From positions 310,001 to 374,000 of the forward strand of contig CAWEKI010000006.1 of the NCBI GenBank assembly GCA_963809695.1: a stretch of DNA of 64,000 bases. Reading direction: 5' to 3'. The stretch is from JAGDMJ01 sp963809695. GTDB lineage: Bacteria > Bacteroidota > Ignavibacteria > UBA10030 > UBA6906. The translations under genes were made by a program, and so were the position numbers. The notes beneath the pieces are model-generated. The model had not been told where the DNA came from. It was given only the letters and a program-made list of their open reading frames with translations, and searched no databases. Of this stretch, positions 33,052-42,072 are shown one piece after another (position 1 is the stretch's first letter; every line of letters starts with the position of its first letter).

Positions 33052-34431
33052 TCACCCCCTGCTCTCTATTCCCGGCTTCTCTTCCACGGGTTCTCCTTCC
33101 GCCTCCAAATTTCCATCCCACAGGTAGTGCTTCGTCTCGGCGACGATAACCCTGTTCAGGACAAGCAGCGAAACCAGGTTCGGGATCGCCATCAAGCCGT
33201 TTGTCACATCAGCCAGGGACCAGACTAGCGGGAGTGAAAGGACCGAGCCTGTCATCACTGCAGCCACCCAGAGCCAGCGGTACGGCTTGACCGCGCCGGA
33301 TCCGAACAGATACTCCGCAGCTTTCTCGCCATAATACGACCATCCCAGGATCGTTGAGAAGACAAACGTCAGGAGTCCCGTCGTCAGCACGATGGGCCCA
33401 ACAATGTGGAAGTCCGAGAACGCCGCCTTCGTCAGCGATGCACCGTTCAATCCGTTCATCCATTCACCGGAATTGACGAGGACCAGGCCGGTCATTGCAC
33501 ACACGACCACGGTGTCCCAGAACGTTCCCGTCGAAGAGACCAGTGCCTGGCGGATGGGGTTCTTTGTCTGCGCTGCCGCCGCCACGATCGGTGCGCTGCC
33601 CAGTCCCGACTCATTCGAGAAAAGTCCGCGTGCGATCCCGTAGCGGATCGCTTCCTTCATCCCGGCTCCGAGAAAGCCGCCGATCATTGCCTGTCCCGTG
33701 AATGCCGTTCTTCCAATCAGCTCGACTGTCGCCGGGATCGTGGCGTAGTTCATGACAAGCAGGATGATGCATCCCCCGACGTAGAAGATGGCCATGAACG
33801 GGACGAGCATTTCACAAACCTTTGCGATGGACTTGATCCCGCCGATGATAACCACGGCGGTCAGTGCGGTCATGACGATGCCGGTAATCCACGGATCGAT
33901 GCGGAATGTTTCCTGAACCATCGAGGAGATGGAGTTCGCCTGGACCATGTTGCCGATGCCGAACGCGGAGATTGCAGTGAGCGCCGCGAAGATCACGGCG
34001 AGCCACTTCTGGTTCATTCCCCGCTCCAGGACATACATCGGTCCGCCAGCCATCAGGCCGCCGGGGGTCTTGATGCGGTACTTCACCGAGAGAAGCGCTT
34101 CGGCATACTTCGTGGCAATGCCGAACACACCGGTGAGCCACATCCAGAGCACGGCCCCGGGCCCTCCCGCGGCCACCGCAGTTGCCACACCGACGATGTT
34201 GCCCGTGCCGATCGTCGCAGCGAGCGCGGTGGTGAGCGCGCCGAACTGGCTCACGTCCCCGGTTCCCTCACGAGACCGGCGAAGAGAAATCGCGATGGCC
34301 TTGCCTATGAAGCGTTGGATGAACTTGAGCCGGAATGTCAAGAAAATGTGCGTGCCGAGCAGAAGGATCAATAATGGAGGACCCCAGACGATATCGCTGA
34401 GGTCCTGAACGAGCTTCTCGAATCCCTCCAT
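33052..34431 (-). CDS. Alanine/glycine:cation symporter (AGCS family)
   Basis: The 459-residue membrane protein has about eleven hydrophobic segments and the AGCS signature NESGLGSAPIVAAAAQTKNP-type (here SNESGLGSAPI and AAQTKNPIRQ). FGALTTALAATIGTGNIVGVATA near residue 62 is the other family block. AGCS carriers bring in alanine or glycine with sodium or protons. With several peptidases nearby, amino-acid uptake is a fitting role. It may share a transcript with the next minus-strand gene, 16 bases upstream. Confidence 0.92.
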   Translation of the reverse strand: MEGFEKLVQDLSDIVWGPPLLILLLGTHIFLTFRLKFIQRFIGKAIAISLRRSREGTGDVSQFGALTTALAATIGTGNIVGVATAVAAGGPGAVLWMWLTGVFGIATKYAEALLSVKYRIKTPGGLMAGGPMYVLERGMNQKWLAVIFAALTAISAFGIGNMVQANSISSMVQETFRIDPWITGIVMTALTAVVIIGGIKSIAKVCEMLVPFMAIFYVGGCIILLVMNYATIPATVELIGRTAFTGQAMIGGFLGAGMKEAIRYGIARGLFSNESGLGSAPIVAAAAQTKNPIRQALVSSTGTFWDTVVVCAMTGLVLVNSGEWMNGLNGASLTKAAFSDFHIVGPIVLTTGLLTFVFSTILGWSYYGEKAAEYLFGSGAVKPYRWLWVAAVMTGSVLSLPLVWSLADVTNGLMAIPNLVSLLVLNRVIVAETKHYLWDGNLEAEGEPVEEKPGIESRG

Positions 34432-34446
34432 GAATTGACCTGCGGG

Positions 34447-35121
34447 TTATGGGATGAGTTTGCCGAAGCCGATGGCAAACGATGGGCCGCCGAAGGATGT
34501 ACGGTCCCCGATGGGATGAAAGAACCCAGTGTAATCCACGCCTGCCTGGAGAAAGAAGGAGTATGATTGGTCGAACGTGAACTCTAACCCGGTTGTCGCA
34601 TACCCGCCCGCGCCCCAGTGGAACGAGGTGCGATCCAGTGACTCGAAGAATCCGAGCCCCAGCGGCGTGAGCATGCCTATAACCGGTCCCGCACCGCCGC
34701 GGACGAAGTGGCTCCAGTCGACCATTCCGGCTTGTCCATCAAACAAGTTATATCGCGCGCCCAGATAGACCGGGATCATGAAAAGTCCCTGCGCATAGCG
34801 ATATCCTGCGAGGTAGGTGTCGGTGATCAGCGAAGGGTTTGTATAGGTCAGGCCTGTGCTGAGCTCCATCGTAGAGGCTCCTCTTCTGCCTCCCAGGCTG
34901 AAATATCCCCTGCCCGCGAGACCGTACGACGTCACGTTGAGAGAACCCAACGACCGGCCATAGGATGACCGTGCGTGGGCCACCCCTTGTTCTGCGGAGA
35001 CAATTGGAGAGATGCGGGCAATGCCGGGGGGCATTGCGGACGGGAGAGAAGGTAATTGATCCTGCGCCAGGGCCGGGCAGGCAAACAACAAGGTGATGAC
35101 CGACAACACACAAGTTCTCAT
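34447..35121 (-). CDS. Exported beta-barrel-like protein
   Basis: The ATG at 35121 has a GGAGGAG ribosome site and gives a signal peptide MRTCVLSVITLLFACPALAQ. The mature part of about 204 residues has alternating aromatic and glycine-rich strands (GYFSLGGRRG, SYFLFLQAGVDYTG-like) typical of small outer-membrane barrels or autotransporter-like folds. No named family is recognised. A strong promoter lies just upstream. The protein is 224 residues in this reading; an in-frame upstream extension lacks sense. Confidence 0.65.
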   Translation of the reverse strand: MRTCVLSVITLLFACPALAQDQLPSLPSAMPPGIARISPIVSAEQGVAHARSSYGRSLGSLNVTSYGLAGRGYFSLGGRRGASTMELSTGLTYTNPSLITDTYLAGYRYAQGLFMIPVYLGARYNLFDGQAGMVDWSHFVRGGAGPVIGMLTPLGLGFFESLDRTSFHWGAGGYATTGLEFTFDQSYSFFLQAGVDYTGFFHPIGDRTSFGGPSFAIGFGKLIP

Positions 35122-35149
35122 GTCGCACTCCTCCTTTTTGTCCAGGAGT

Positions 35150-35178
35150 ATGATACGGCAAGGAGAAAGAAAAGTCAA
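35150..35178 (-). promoter_or_regulatory. Sigma-70-like promoter of the 34447 gene
   Basis: On the minus strand TTGACT (35173-35178) and TATCAT (35150-35155) are 17 bases apart. The predicted leader is about 22 bases and carries the GGAGGAG ribosome site. Confidence 0.6.
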
Positions 35179-35210
35179 CTGCCTCGATGTTGGTCGAATG
35201 CACGTTCGAC

Positions 35211-36134
35211 CTACAGGCTCTCCGGCTCAGGTTCTCTCGTATTTACCATCCACACTCCCAACAAGATCAGCCCTCCGCCAAGGATGGAGACAAGGAGGAT
35301 CGGCTCCCCCAGAATGGCAGCGGCCACGCCGGCGGCGATCAGCGGCTCGAGATAGAGCAGCGCGCCGACGCGGGAGGCGGAGATGATCTTGAGCGCGTCA
35401 TACCAGAAGATGTACGCGATGCCCGAGCAGAGAATGCCAAGGAAGAGAATTGCGATCCATCCCGGGAGGGAAAGGCGGACCACGTCTGCCGGCGAGCCCT
35501 GGAAAAAGAAAAGCGGACAGCTGAAGAGCCAGCCGAATCCCATGACGAAAAAGATCATGAGTGTGGGAGAGTGATGCCGGAGCCCCCGGCGGGAGTACAC
35601 CGAGAAGAGTGCCCAGGTAAAAGCACTGATCAGGATAAGGATATCGCCCGGCGCGCCGAATTGGCCGGAGGCAAGCATGTGCCACTCTCCATGCGTGACC
35701 ACCAGCAGCACGCCGCCGGCCGCGATCACCATTCCTGCAACATGAACAAGCCCGAGCTTCTCGTGGAGAAGCATCCATCCAAGCAGAGCGATGAACACCG
35801 GTGAGGTCGTAATGATCCAGGCCGAGGTGGATGCCTGCGCGGTGACCAGCGCAGTCGATTGAAGCCATTGATGGAATGCGATCCCCAGAAATCCGAGCAG
35901 TGCAAAGCGGCGCAGTTCCCGGAACGGGACGAACGCCCATTCTTTCCGGATCCCGGCGAATGCTGCAAGGACGGCAACGCCGATGCCAAAACGGAGCCAC
36001 ACCACCGACGCCGGCGCGATTTCACGCAAGGCGATTTTCGTGGCGATAAAGGAGGCTGCCCAGACGGCAACCGAGAATGCCGCCTTGCCCAGGGCGAATG
36101 ACGTCTGTCGTTCCGTTACCGGGAGCTCACTCAT
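35211..36134 (-). CDS. DMT/EamA-family transporter
   Basis: The 307-residue protein has ten predicted membrane helices in two EamA repeats (about 17-140 and 153-297), with VWAASFIATKIALREI and AFTWALFSVYSRRGLR at the equivalent positions. EamA carriers export amino acids or other metabolites. I use the ATG at 36134; the frame extends to a TTG at 36173, but that codon lies inside the -35 of a good promoter. The predicted transcript then starts only a few bases before the ATG. Confidence 0.85.
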   Translation of the reverse strand: MSELPVTERQTSFALGKAAFSVAVWAASFIATKIALREIAPASVVWLRFGIGVAVLAAFAGIRKEWAFVPFRELRRFALLGFLGIAFHQWLQSTALVTAQASTSAWIITTSPVFIALLGWMLLHEKLGLVHVAGMVIAAGGVLLVVTHGEWHMLASGQFGAPGDILILISAFTWALFSVYSRRGLRHHSPTLMIFFVMGFGWLFSCPLFFFQGSPADVVRLSLPGWIAILFLGILCSGIAYIFWYDALKIISASRVGALLYLEPLIAAGVAAAILGEPILLVSILGGGLILLGVWMVNTREPEPESL

Positions 36135-36143
36135 GGCCGGAAC

Positions 36144-36173
36144 AATATACCAAGAATGCTCTGGTCTTGTCAA
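36144..36173 (-). promoter_or_regulatory. Sigma-70-like promoter of the EamA gene
   Basis: On the minus strand TTGACA (36168-36173) and TATATT (36144-36149) are 18 bases apart. The -10 ends ten bases before the ATG at 36134, so a leaderless or near-leaderless transcript is predicted. Confidence 0.55.
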
Positions 36174-36390
36174 TCTGGCATGCTTGTCGCAAACGTGCCA
36201 ACATGCAACAAGGAACTCTTTGCCCCTAGCGTGAGTTCAAATAGTACGAATGCCTGACATCCTGATGCACCGCCGGTTTTCCTGGTTCCTCCCGCCCAGC
36301 GGCAATCCAATGACTCTTACAGAATAGGGAAGAGAAAAGCTCTTCTCAGTACTCACTACTTACTCATACCACCACAAGGAGGGTTGAATC

Positions 36391-36861
36391 ATGGAGACGA
36401 GAACGGGGCAAACGAAAGGTTCGGATGTTGTGCTGGAGTTTCTCCATGCCATCGAGGAGAAGGATTATGACAAGGCCTCGAAATACTTGGCGAAGGATTT
36501 CACCTTTTCAGGACCAACTCCCAAACCGGTAGACAGCAAAGAATTCATCGATGTTCATCGTCAATTACTCCAGGCCATTCCGGACTGGCGGTTTAATTTC
36601 AATGTGGTTAAAGAGGACGAAAACGAAGTGACCGGCAAGGTGCATATTACCGGCACGCACACCCGGGATTTGACTCTCCCAATGCTCCAGAACCTTGGGA
36701 CCGTGCGTCCAACGGGGAAGAGAATATCCCTCCCGGCGGAAAAAGTGCACATCAAGGTGAAGGGAAACAAGATCGGCCGCTTCAGCGTGGACGTTCCCCC
36801 GAACGGGGGGGTCATGGGCATTCTGTCCCAAATCGGCGTTGATGTACACGAGCTGGCGTGA
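36391..36861 (+). CDS. SnoaL-like/NTF2-fold protein
   Basis: The 156-residue protein has an AAGGAGGG ribosome site. It shows the NTF2-like pattern: a helix with VLEFLHAIEEKDYDKASKYLAKDFTFSGP, then QLLQAIPDWRFNFNVVKEDENEVTGKVHITGTHT and RISLPAEKVHIKVKGNKIGRFSVD. This resembles SnoaL-like polyketide cyclases and ester-cyclase relatives, a family that mostly lacks known substrates. A clear terminator follows, so the gene is monocistronic. Confidence 0.75.
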   Translation: METRTGQTKGSDVVLEFLHAIEEKDYDKASKYLAKDFTFSGPTPKPVDSKEFIDVHRQLLQAIPDWRFNFNVVKEDENEVTGKVHITGTHTRDLTLPMLQNLGTVRPTGKRISLPAEKVHIKVKGNKIGRFSVDVPPNGGVMGILSQIGVDVHELA

Positions 36862-36884
36862 AAGACCGGTTCAGCGGCACGATC

Positions 36885-36915
36885 AAGGCCGGAGCGTCCC
36901 TCCGGCCTTTCTTTT
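36885..36915 (+). terminator. Rho-independent terminator of the SnoaL-like gene
   Basis: AAGGCCGGAG and CTCCGGCCTT (36885-36894, 36900-36909) form a ten-base-pair stem with a five-base loop, followed by a T-rich run (36908-36915). It lies 24 bases after the stop codon. Confidence 0.9.
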
Positions 36916-36940
36916 GATTGCTCGAGATATTACTTTGGGG

Positions 36941-36971
36941 GAGCATTGCCTCTGCTCTTAGGGTAATGCTC
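36941..36971 (+). other. Hairpin in the leader of the 36983 gene
   Basis: GAGCATT (36941-36947) pairs with AATGCTC (36965-36971) and ends 11 bases before the ATG at 36983, with a GGAGGG ribosome site between. It could affect translation of the downstream gene. Confidence 0.4.
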
Positions 36972-36982
36972 TGGAGGGCACG

Positions 36983-37471
36983 ATGAGATTTGTACGGACA
37001 ATATTGCTCGGTCTGCTCCTGGCCGCCGGGCCCGGACTTGCATACGCCCAGGGAAACTTCGGGTTCGGCTTCATCCTTGGCGAACCGACGGGACTGTCGT
37101 GGAAGTACAAGATGAGCCGGATGAATGCTCTTGACGGGGTGATCGGCGTTTCGCCTGGAGACCGCTTCCGGATCCATGTGGACTACCTCTGGAATGCCCA
37201 TCCGTTCCATGATCCCGCCTTCGCGCTCCACTATGGGATTGGCGCGGTCGTAGGATTCGGGCAAACATGGTTTGTAGAACATGGGCATGGCGACGGGTAT
37301 TGGGCGGGCACGGGAGACCTTGGCCTTGGCCTGCGCGTGCCGTTCGGCATCGACTACGCAATTCCCCGCTCCCCGGTGGAACTCTTCTTTGAACTTGCTC
37401 CCATTTTGATCTTTGCACCCAACGTGGGAGCCGGCATTGATGTAGGGTTGGGGGTGCGGTTTTACCCGTGA
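36983..37471 (+). CDS. Exported DUF3996-like protein
   Basis: The 162-residue protein has a signal peptide (MRFVRTILLGLLLAAGPGLAYAQ). The mature part is glycine-rich with barrel-like strands: GFGFILGEPTGLSWKYKMS, ALHYGIGAVVGFG, DLGLGLRVPFGIDY and ILIFAPNVGAGIDVGLGVRFYP ending in an aromatic-Pro. This resembles DUF3996 proteins of outer-membrane or periplasmic location. No function is known. It converges with the SGNH hydrolase gene. Confidence 0.65.
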   Translation: MRFVRTILLGLLLAAGPGLAYAQGNFGFGFILGEPTGLSWKYKMSRMNALDGVIGVSPGDRFRIHVDYLWNAHPFHDPAFALHYGIGAVVGFGQTWFVEHGHGDGYWAGTGDLGLGLRVPFGIDYAIPRSPVELFFELAPILIFAPNVGAGIDVGLGVRFYP

Positions 37472-37485
37472 CGGTTCTTTCGCAT

Positions 37486-38196
37486 TCAGCGCCCCGTGCG
37501 GATACCGGCCTGATGTGTGGCAATGGCCGCGAGCATCTGTTCCTCGACAAACCTGTTTCCTTCAGCATTGAGGTGGACGCCGTCGGTCGTCAGGATTCCT
37601 TTATCAGCGTCGTGCGTATTGTGCGTGGTCAGGTAGTTCCCGAAGGCTGCGTTGAGATCGCAGAGTTGCACATGCATGGCGACGGCGACTTTGCGGCTGA
37701 TGTCGGCATACTCTGCCAGCATTGCGTCGCTGGCGTTCGTGCCGGCGCGCTTCTCGCCGATCACGCTGGGAGTGCAAAGGATCGCGTGCGCGCCTGCTGC
37801 CTGGATTTTCGTGATCAGCTCCTTGAGCCCCGCCTCATACTCGGTTTTCGGCGTGCCGCGGTTGAACAGTGCCCAGTGCCAGACGTCGTTGATGCCGATG
37901 TAGATGATGACGAGCGACGGTTTTCGCGCAATCACATCACGGTCCACCCGCGCCAGCAGGTCGGGCACACGGTTGCCGCTGATACCGGCGCCAATCACTT
38001 CCACGCTCCCGCCGCTGGTCCTGGCCAGGCTGTCATTCACGAGTGTCACATACCCCTGTGGCGCGGCACCCTGCTCGGTGATGGAATCTCCAAAGAAAAC
38101 GATGCGTTCGGCGTGTGAGGCAAGTTCACGCCCCCCACTGCACGAGCCCAGGAGAAGCGCGAAGGCACAAACCATTAGAATCCTCATGGCGATCAT
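37486..38196 (-). CDS. SGNH/GDSL-type esterase lipoprotein
   Basis: The 236-residue product has a lipoprotein-like signal (ILMVCAFALLLGSC). The SGNH blocks are clear: GDSIT (Ser in block I) near residue 44, GAGISGNRVPDLL (Gly in block II), IGINDVWH (Asn in block III) and DGVHLNAEG (Asp/His in block V). Substrates of this family range from lipids to acetylated sugars. The start could be the ATG at 38196 or 38187; both keep the signal. An in-frame extension to 38268 has no homology. Confidence 0.8.
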   Translation of the reverse strand: MIAMRILMVCAFALLLGSCSGGRELASHAERIVFFGDSITEQGAAPQGYVTLVNDSLARTSGGSVEVIGAGISGNRVPDLLARVDRDVIARKPSLVIIYIGINDVWHWALFNRGTPKTEYEAGLKELITKIQAAGAHAILCTPSVIGEKRAGTNASDAMLAEYADISRKVAVAMHVQLCDLNAAFGNYLTTHNTHDADKGILTTDGVHLNAEGNRFVEEQMLAAIATHQAGIRTGR

Positions 38197-38382
38197 AAAA
38201 GAAATTGAGACATGTGAAGAGATGTAGGAGAGTGTCCGTAAGGTAGGGGTTGCGCACGCCAGATGCAAGGATGCAGGCTGGGTTGCCCGTGGCGCGACGG
38301 CTCACCCGACCCAATGGGCTATAACGAGAGAAAACTTGAGGCCGGCACTGGAGTCCCGTCCTGCAAATTCGCATATTGGGGT

Positions 38383-39012
38383 ATGAGCAAAGCGAAACGA
38401 GCCGTTGTCGCCACCGAGCTCCTCGAATCCTCCCTCGCCTCCAGCCCGATGGTTCAGTTCCAACGCTGGTACAAGGATGCCGTGGACGCGGGAATCCCGC
38501 AGGCGAATGCAATGACGCTTGCAACTGCCACCCGGGACGGGAGGCCGTCGGCCAGGATTGTGCTCATGAAGACGGTGGAAGCCTGCGGGTTCACGTTCTT
38601 CACAAACTATCAGAGCAGGAAGGGACGGGAGCTCGCGGAGAATCCCCGAGTGGCGCTCATCTTTTATTGGGAGACGCTCGGCAGGCAGGTGCGGATCGAA
38701 GGCACGGCGGCAAAGGTTTCGGCGAAGGAATCAGACGCATACTTCGATTCCAGGCCGCTGGAGAACAAACTCAGCTCGGTGGCATCGCCGCAAAGCGAAC
38801 AGGTGACGCGCAAAGGCTTGGACCAGCGCTATGACGAACTACAAAAGCAATACGCAGGCAAGCCCGTGCCCCGCCCCGGGCACTGGGGTGGATACCGCGT
38901 GCGCCCTCAGCGGATGGAGTTCTGGCAGCGCAGGTTCGCCCGGCTGAACGACAGGGTGGCATATGAGCGGCAGAAGGATGGGAGCTGGAGGAAGACACGG
39001 CTGGCGCCGTAA
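38383..39012 (+). CDS. pdxH: Pyridoxamine 5'-phosphate oxidase
   Basis: PdxH oxidises PNP or PMP to PLP with FMN. The 209-residue protein has the FMN-binding block AMTLATATRDGRPSARIVLMKTVE (about 38-61), TNYQSRKGREL, ALIFYWETLGRQVRIEG and the C-terminal GYRVRPQRMEFWQ with its PLP arginines. Length matches E. coli (218). I use the ATG at 38383 (MSKAKRAVV); the upstream frame has no homology. The PLP-enzyme gene elsewhere in the window needs this cofactor. Confidence 0.93.
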   Translation: MSKAKRAVVATELLESSLASSPMVQFQRWYKDAVDAGIPQANAMTLATATRDGRPSARIVLMKTVEACGFTFFTNYQSRKGRELAENPRVALIFYWETLGRQVRIEGTAAKVSAKESDAYFDSRPLENKLSSVASPQSEQVTRKGLDQRYDELQKQYAGKPVPRPGHWGGYRVRPQRMEFWQRRFARLNDRVAYERQKDGSWRKTRLAP

Positions 39013-39102
39013 CGCGTGCCCGCCTTGAGCAACGACTGGACCTAGGATGCTGCTATACTGTGCCCGTTCCGCCGTCTTCCACTCTATGTCTGGTTCCGAG
39101 CC

Positions 39103-39546
39103 TCAGCCCACCGATTCCATTGTGCGGGTTGCCGGGGCGCCAATGGCCTCTTTCCTCCCGTAGATCAGCGCAAGCACCGCGCCGTAAATCAGGAACTGCA
39201 CTGTTCCATACAAGAACCACTTCAACGCGAGCATGTACGGGACAGGCATGGTGGCATACGTGATGTATGCCCCCGGCACATTCATCATCAGGCTGACGTA
39301 GAACCCGTACCGCAGTCCCTCCATGAGTCCCTTCCCTTCATATCCCTTGGAGAAAATGAAGGTGAAAAAGAACGCAAAAAATAGTTGCGTGACCATGATG
39401 ACGCCAACCTTCATCTCTGCTTCCGGACGCCAGAGCTGCATGGTCTCCATGTAATCCGACATCATGAGGAAGTTATTGACGACATAATCGAGGAGAAAAA
39501 CCAGGACAAACACAGCCACAAAGCCAAGCCACAGTTTCTTGCTCAT
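39103..39546 (-). CDS. Uncharacterised four-helix membrane protein
   Basis: An AGGAGG ribosome site decides the ATG at 39546. The 147-residue product has hydrophobic segments near 5-27, 49-68, 83-104 and 111-132. LDYVVNNFLMMSDY and WRPEAEMKVGVIMV are the most distinctive parts. It vaguely recalls DUF1761-type proteins, but I cannot assign it. It lies 56 bases after the M1 peptidase gene ends, in the same direction. Confidence 0.65.
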   Translation of the reverse strand: MSKKLWLGFVAVFVLVFLLDYVVNNFLMMSDYMETMQLWRPEAEMKVGVIMVTQLFFAFFFTFIFSKGYEGKGLMEGLRYGFYVSLMMNVPGAYITYATMPVPYMLALKWFLYGTVQFLIYGAVLALIYGRKEAIGAPATRTMESVG

Positions 39547-39602
39547 TGCGACCTCCTGCGTTTGTTGGGAAAAGAGAGACGAGGTGAGGCTACAGTCACC
39601 CA

Positions 39603-42032
39603 TCACGCATTTCTCTTCTTGATCTTCTCTATGCTCGCCTTCGCGGTCTGCGCGTCGCTATCCTCCTTGTCCGACGCGATGGTTTCCAGAACTGGCAGCA
39701 CCGAGCTGTCCCCCAGGTCTCCCAGCATGCGCGTTGCCGCAGAGCGGACGTACGAGCTCTTTTCATGGAGAAGGGTCGTCAGGAACGGCACGACGTCTTT
39801 CCGGTGTTTGCCGTAGCGGCCAAGAACCCCCAGGGCCGTGTACCGGGTCCATGGATGCTCGCCGTAGCGGGCTTTCTCAAGAGCCAAATCCACCGCACGG
39901 GTGGAGTCCAACGGTCCCAACATGCTGAGCGCGGCATTGACGATACCGTTGCGGTACGAGGGGGTGTTCATGTATTTCAGCAGTGTCGCTTCCGCATGCG
40001 CAGAGTCCGCCTTCGCAAGCGATCGGAGCGCCGAGGCGACTACCAGGTAGCTTGAATCGTTCAGGGCGGTGCGGAGCGCCGCGATAATATCGTCCCCGCG
40101 ATGGGCGGAGAGTCCCGCAACCGCAGCGTCGCGGACATGCGAGTTTGAATCCCGGCATGCTGCCAGGAGAGTAGACTTGATGATCTGTTTCATCGAATCG
40201 CTCTGTGTGTAACTCTCATTGAGTCCGGAGATCGCCCTGCTCCTCACGGCCCAGAACGGATCGTGCTGCGCGATATGCGAGAAGAGCGGGAGGACATCGT
40301 CGCTGTCGGGAAACTGCGAGAGCACTTTGATCGCGTTCAACCGGTCCACCGGGCTTGTCGCTTTTTCCGCCTGGTACATCCACTCCTCGCGTGACTTCTG
40401 GAAATGCAGTTCCTTGAGCAGCCAGTTCCCCTTGTCGAAAAGCACCAGCTGCGGTTTGACCGGAGCCGGAAGCGTGTACAAGGTATCCTGTGTCAGAATG
40501 TCGAGCGTGTCAAGGAACGTGCCGGACGGGCTCACGATCTGTACAAGCACGGGGGTCCGGAAAATGCCGGTGAGGCTGTCGGTTGTTTGTGTCTGCGCAA
40601 CCTTCAGGCGAACCGCCTTTGCAGAGTCGCTCCACTCGTACGACACGTTGAAGACAGGGTGGCCTGCTTTGTAGAACCATTCGTCGAAGAACCAGTAGAG
40701 GTTCTGTCCGGTGGCCTCTTCAATCGCCCGTTTCAGGTCATTGGTCTCCACCGTGGTGTACTGGTACCTCTCGATATAATAGTGAATGGCACGCCAGAAC
40801 AGATCATCCCCCAGCACGAATCGGAGCATGTGAAGAATCGCCGCGCTTCGGGAGTAGACGTTGGACCCGTACGAGCCGACGCTCACCACGGGCTTGCGCC
40901 CCATGTGCTTGTCGGTGTTGATCCCGGCTTGCTGCTGGTTGGACATGATGTACTCGAACTCATCCCACCCGCGGGAGTATTCAAAATAGAGCGGATCGAA
41001 GTAGCTCGCGAAGCCCTCGTTCAGCCAGAGGTGACGCCAGTCTTTGCAGGTCACCACATCTCCCCACCACTGGTGCGCCATCTCGTGAGCGATCAAGGAT
41101 ACGGGGGATTCATCCACCCGCGTCCGGGCATCATAGACTGTGATGTCATCCATCAGCGTTGTTGCGCTGCAATTCTCCATGCCGCCTTCAATGAAGTCGG
41201 CAATCAGTACCTGCGCGTATTTTTCCCACTGGTACTCGAAGCCGATTTTCTTGCTGAAGAACTGGATCATCCCGGGTGTTTCTGCGAAGCAGACCTTTGC
41301 GTCATCGACATGCCCGGGATAGACATAATATTCCAGGGGGAGCTTGCCCGCTTTGTCTGTGAGGACGGCATAGTTGCCTGCCGCGATCATGATCAGGTAG
41401 GAAACGTGCGGTTTGCTCTCGCTCCAGTGCCACGTCTTGGTTCCCTTTTTCGTATCATCCTTCACGGTCAGGAGTTTTCCGTTTGAGACGAGGGTGTAAT
41501 TGCTCTTCACTGTTGCGATGACCTCGGATGTGGCCATGTCGTTCGGGAAATCATAACATGGGAACCAGAAGTGGTTGTCCATGTCCTCCCCCTGCGTCCA
41601 GATCTGCAACGGCTTGTCGGGATAGCCGGAGTCGGGTTGGGTGAAATAGAGCCCCTTCTTGGGCGTGCACGAATACTGGATGGAGACCGTGAGCGTATCG
41701 TTGTAGGAATACGGCTTGTCGAGCTGGATCTCGAGGGTCTTGGGTAAGACCGTGAACTTCAGCGTCTTCGCTCCCATCCACACTCTCCGGATATCCATCT
41801 TCTCTGCGTCAAACTCGATGGTCCGGAAATGTGGGAAGAACGGGACGAGCGTTGTCGTGACCGTGCCATCCACGGACTTCTTCCGGTCGTCAATGGAGAC
41901 TTCGATCTTGTAGTGCTGAACGTTGTAGGAGCGGTTGCGCGTCTCCCCGGAGGAATCGCGGACAGGGAAGACCGACTGTGCCCGGACGGCGACGGTCGTG
42001 ATGGAAAGCAACAACGCTGCGATGAGTTTCAT
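39603..42032 (-). CDS. M1-family aminopeptidase with C-terminal HEAT repeats
   Basis: The 809-residue protein has a signal peptide (to about residue 19). The M1 catalytic domain carries the zinc site His316, His320 and Glu339 (HEXXH-18-E, in HEMAHQWWGD and WLNEGFASYFD). The substrate motif GXMEN reads GGMEN at 283-287, where many M1 enzymes have GAMEN. About residues 590-805 are HEAT-like repeats with regular LL...A...L spacing. It is probably a periplasmic or secreted enzyme that trims peptides from the N-terminus. Confidence 0.92.
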   Translation of the reverse strand: MKLIAALLLSITTVAVRAQSVFPVRDSSGETRNRSYNVQHYKIEVSIDDRKKSVDGTVTTTLVPFFPHFRTIEFDAEKMDIRRVWMGAKTLKFTVLPKTLEIQLDKPYSYNDTLTVSIQYSCTPKKGLYFTQPDSGYPDKPLQIWTQGEDMDNHFWFPCYDFPNDMATSEVIATVKSNYTLVSNGKLLTVKDDTKKGTKTWHWSESKPHVSYLIMIAAGNYAVLTDKAGKLPLEYYVYPGHVDDAKVCFAETPGMIQFFSKKIGFEYQWEKYAQVLIADFIEGGMENCSATTLMDDITVYDARTRVDESPVSLIAHEMAHQWWGDVVTCKDWRHLWLNEGFASYFDPLYFEYSRGWDEFEYIMSNQQQAGINTDKHMGRKPVVSVGSYGSNVYSRSAAILHMLRFVLGDDLFWRAIHYYIERYQYTTVETNDLKRAIEEATGQNLYWFFDEWFYKAGHPVFNVSYEWSDSAKAVRLKVAQTQTTDSLTGIFRTPVLVQIVSPSGTFLDTLDILTQDTLYTLPAPVKPQLVLFDKGNWLLKELHFQKSREEWMYQAEKATSPVDRLNAIKVLSQFPDSDDVLPLFSHIAQHDPFWAVRSRAISGLNESYTQSDSMKQIIKSTLLAACRDSNSHVRDAAVAGLSAHRGDDIIAALRTALNDSSYLVVASALRSLAKADSAHAEATLLKYMNTPSYRNGIVNAALSMLGPLDSTRAVDLALEKARYGEHPWTRYTALGVLGRYGKHRKDVVPFLTTLLHEKSSYVRSAATRMLGDLGDSSVLPVLETIASDKEDSDAQTAKASIEKIKKRNA

Positions 42033-42072
42033 GGTTTCTTCTTGGAGTGAGTTGCAAAAAGATCATCGCGCT

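Noticed and set aside
36176..36191. A sigma-54-like TGGCATG...TCGCA upstream of the SnoaL-like gene
   Set aside because: Two consensus bases are off, it lies 200 bases from the start and overlaps the EamA promoter region; likely chance.
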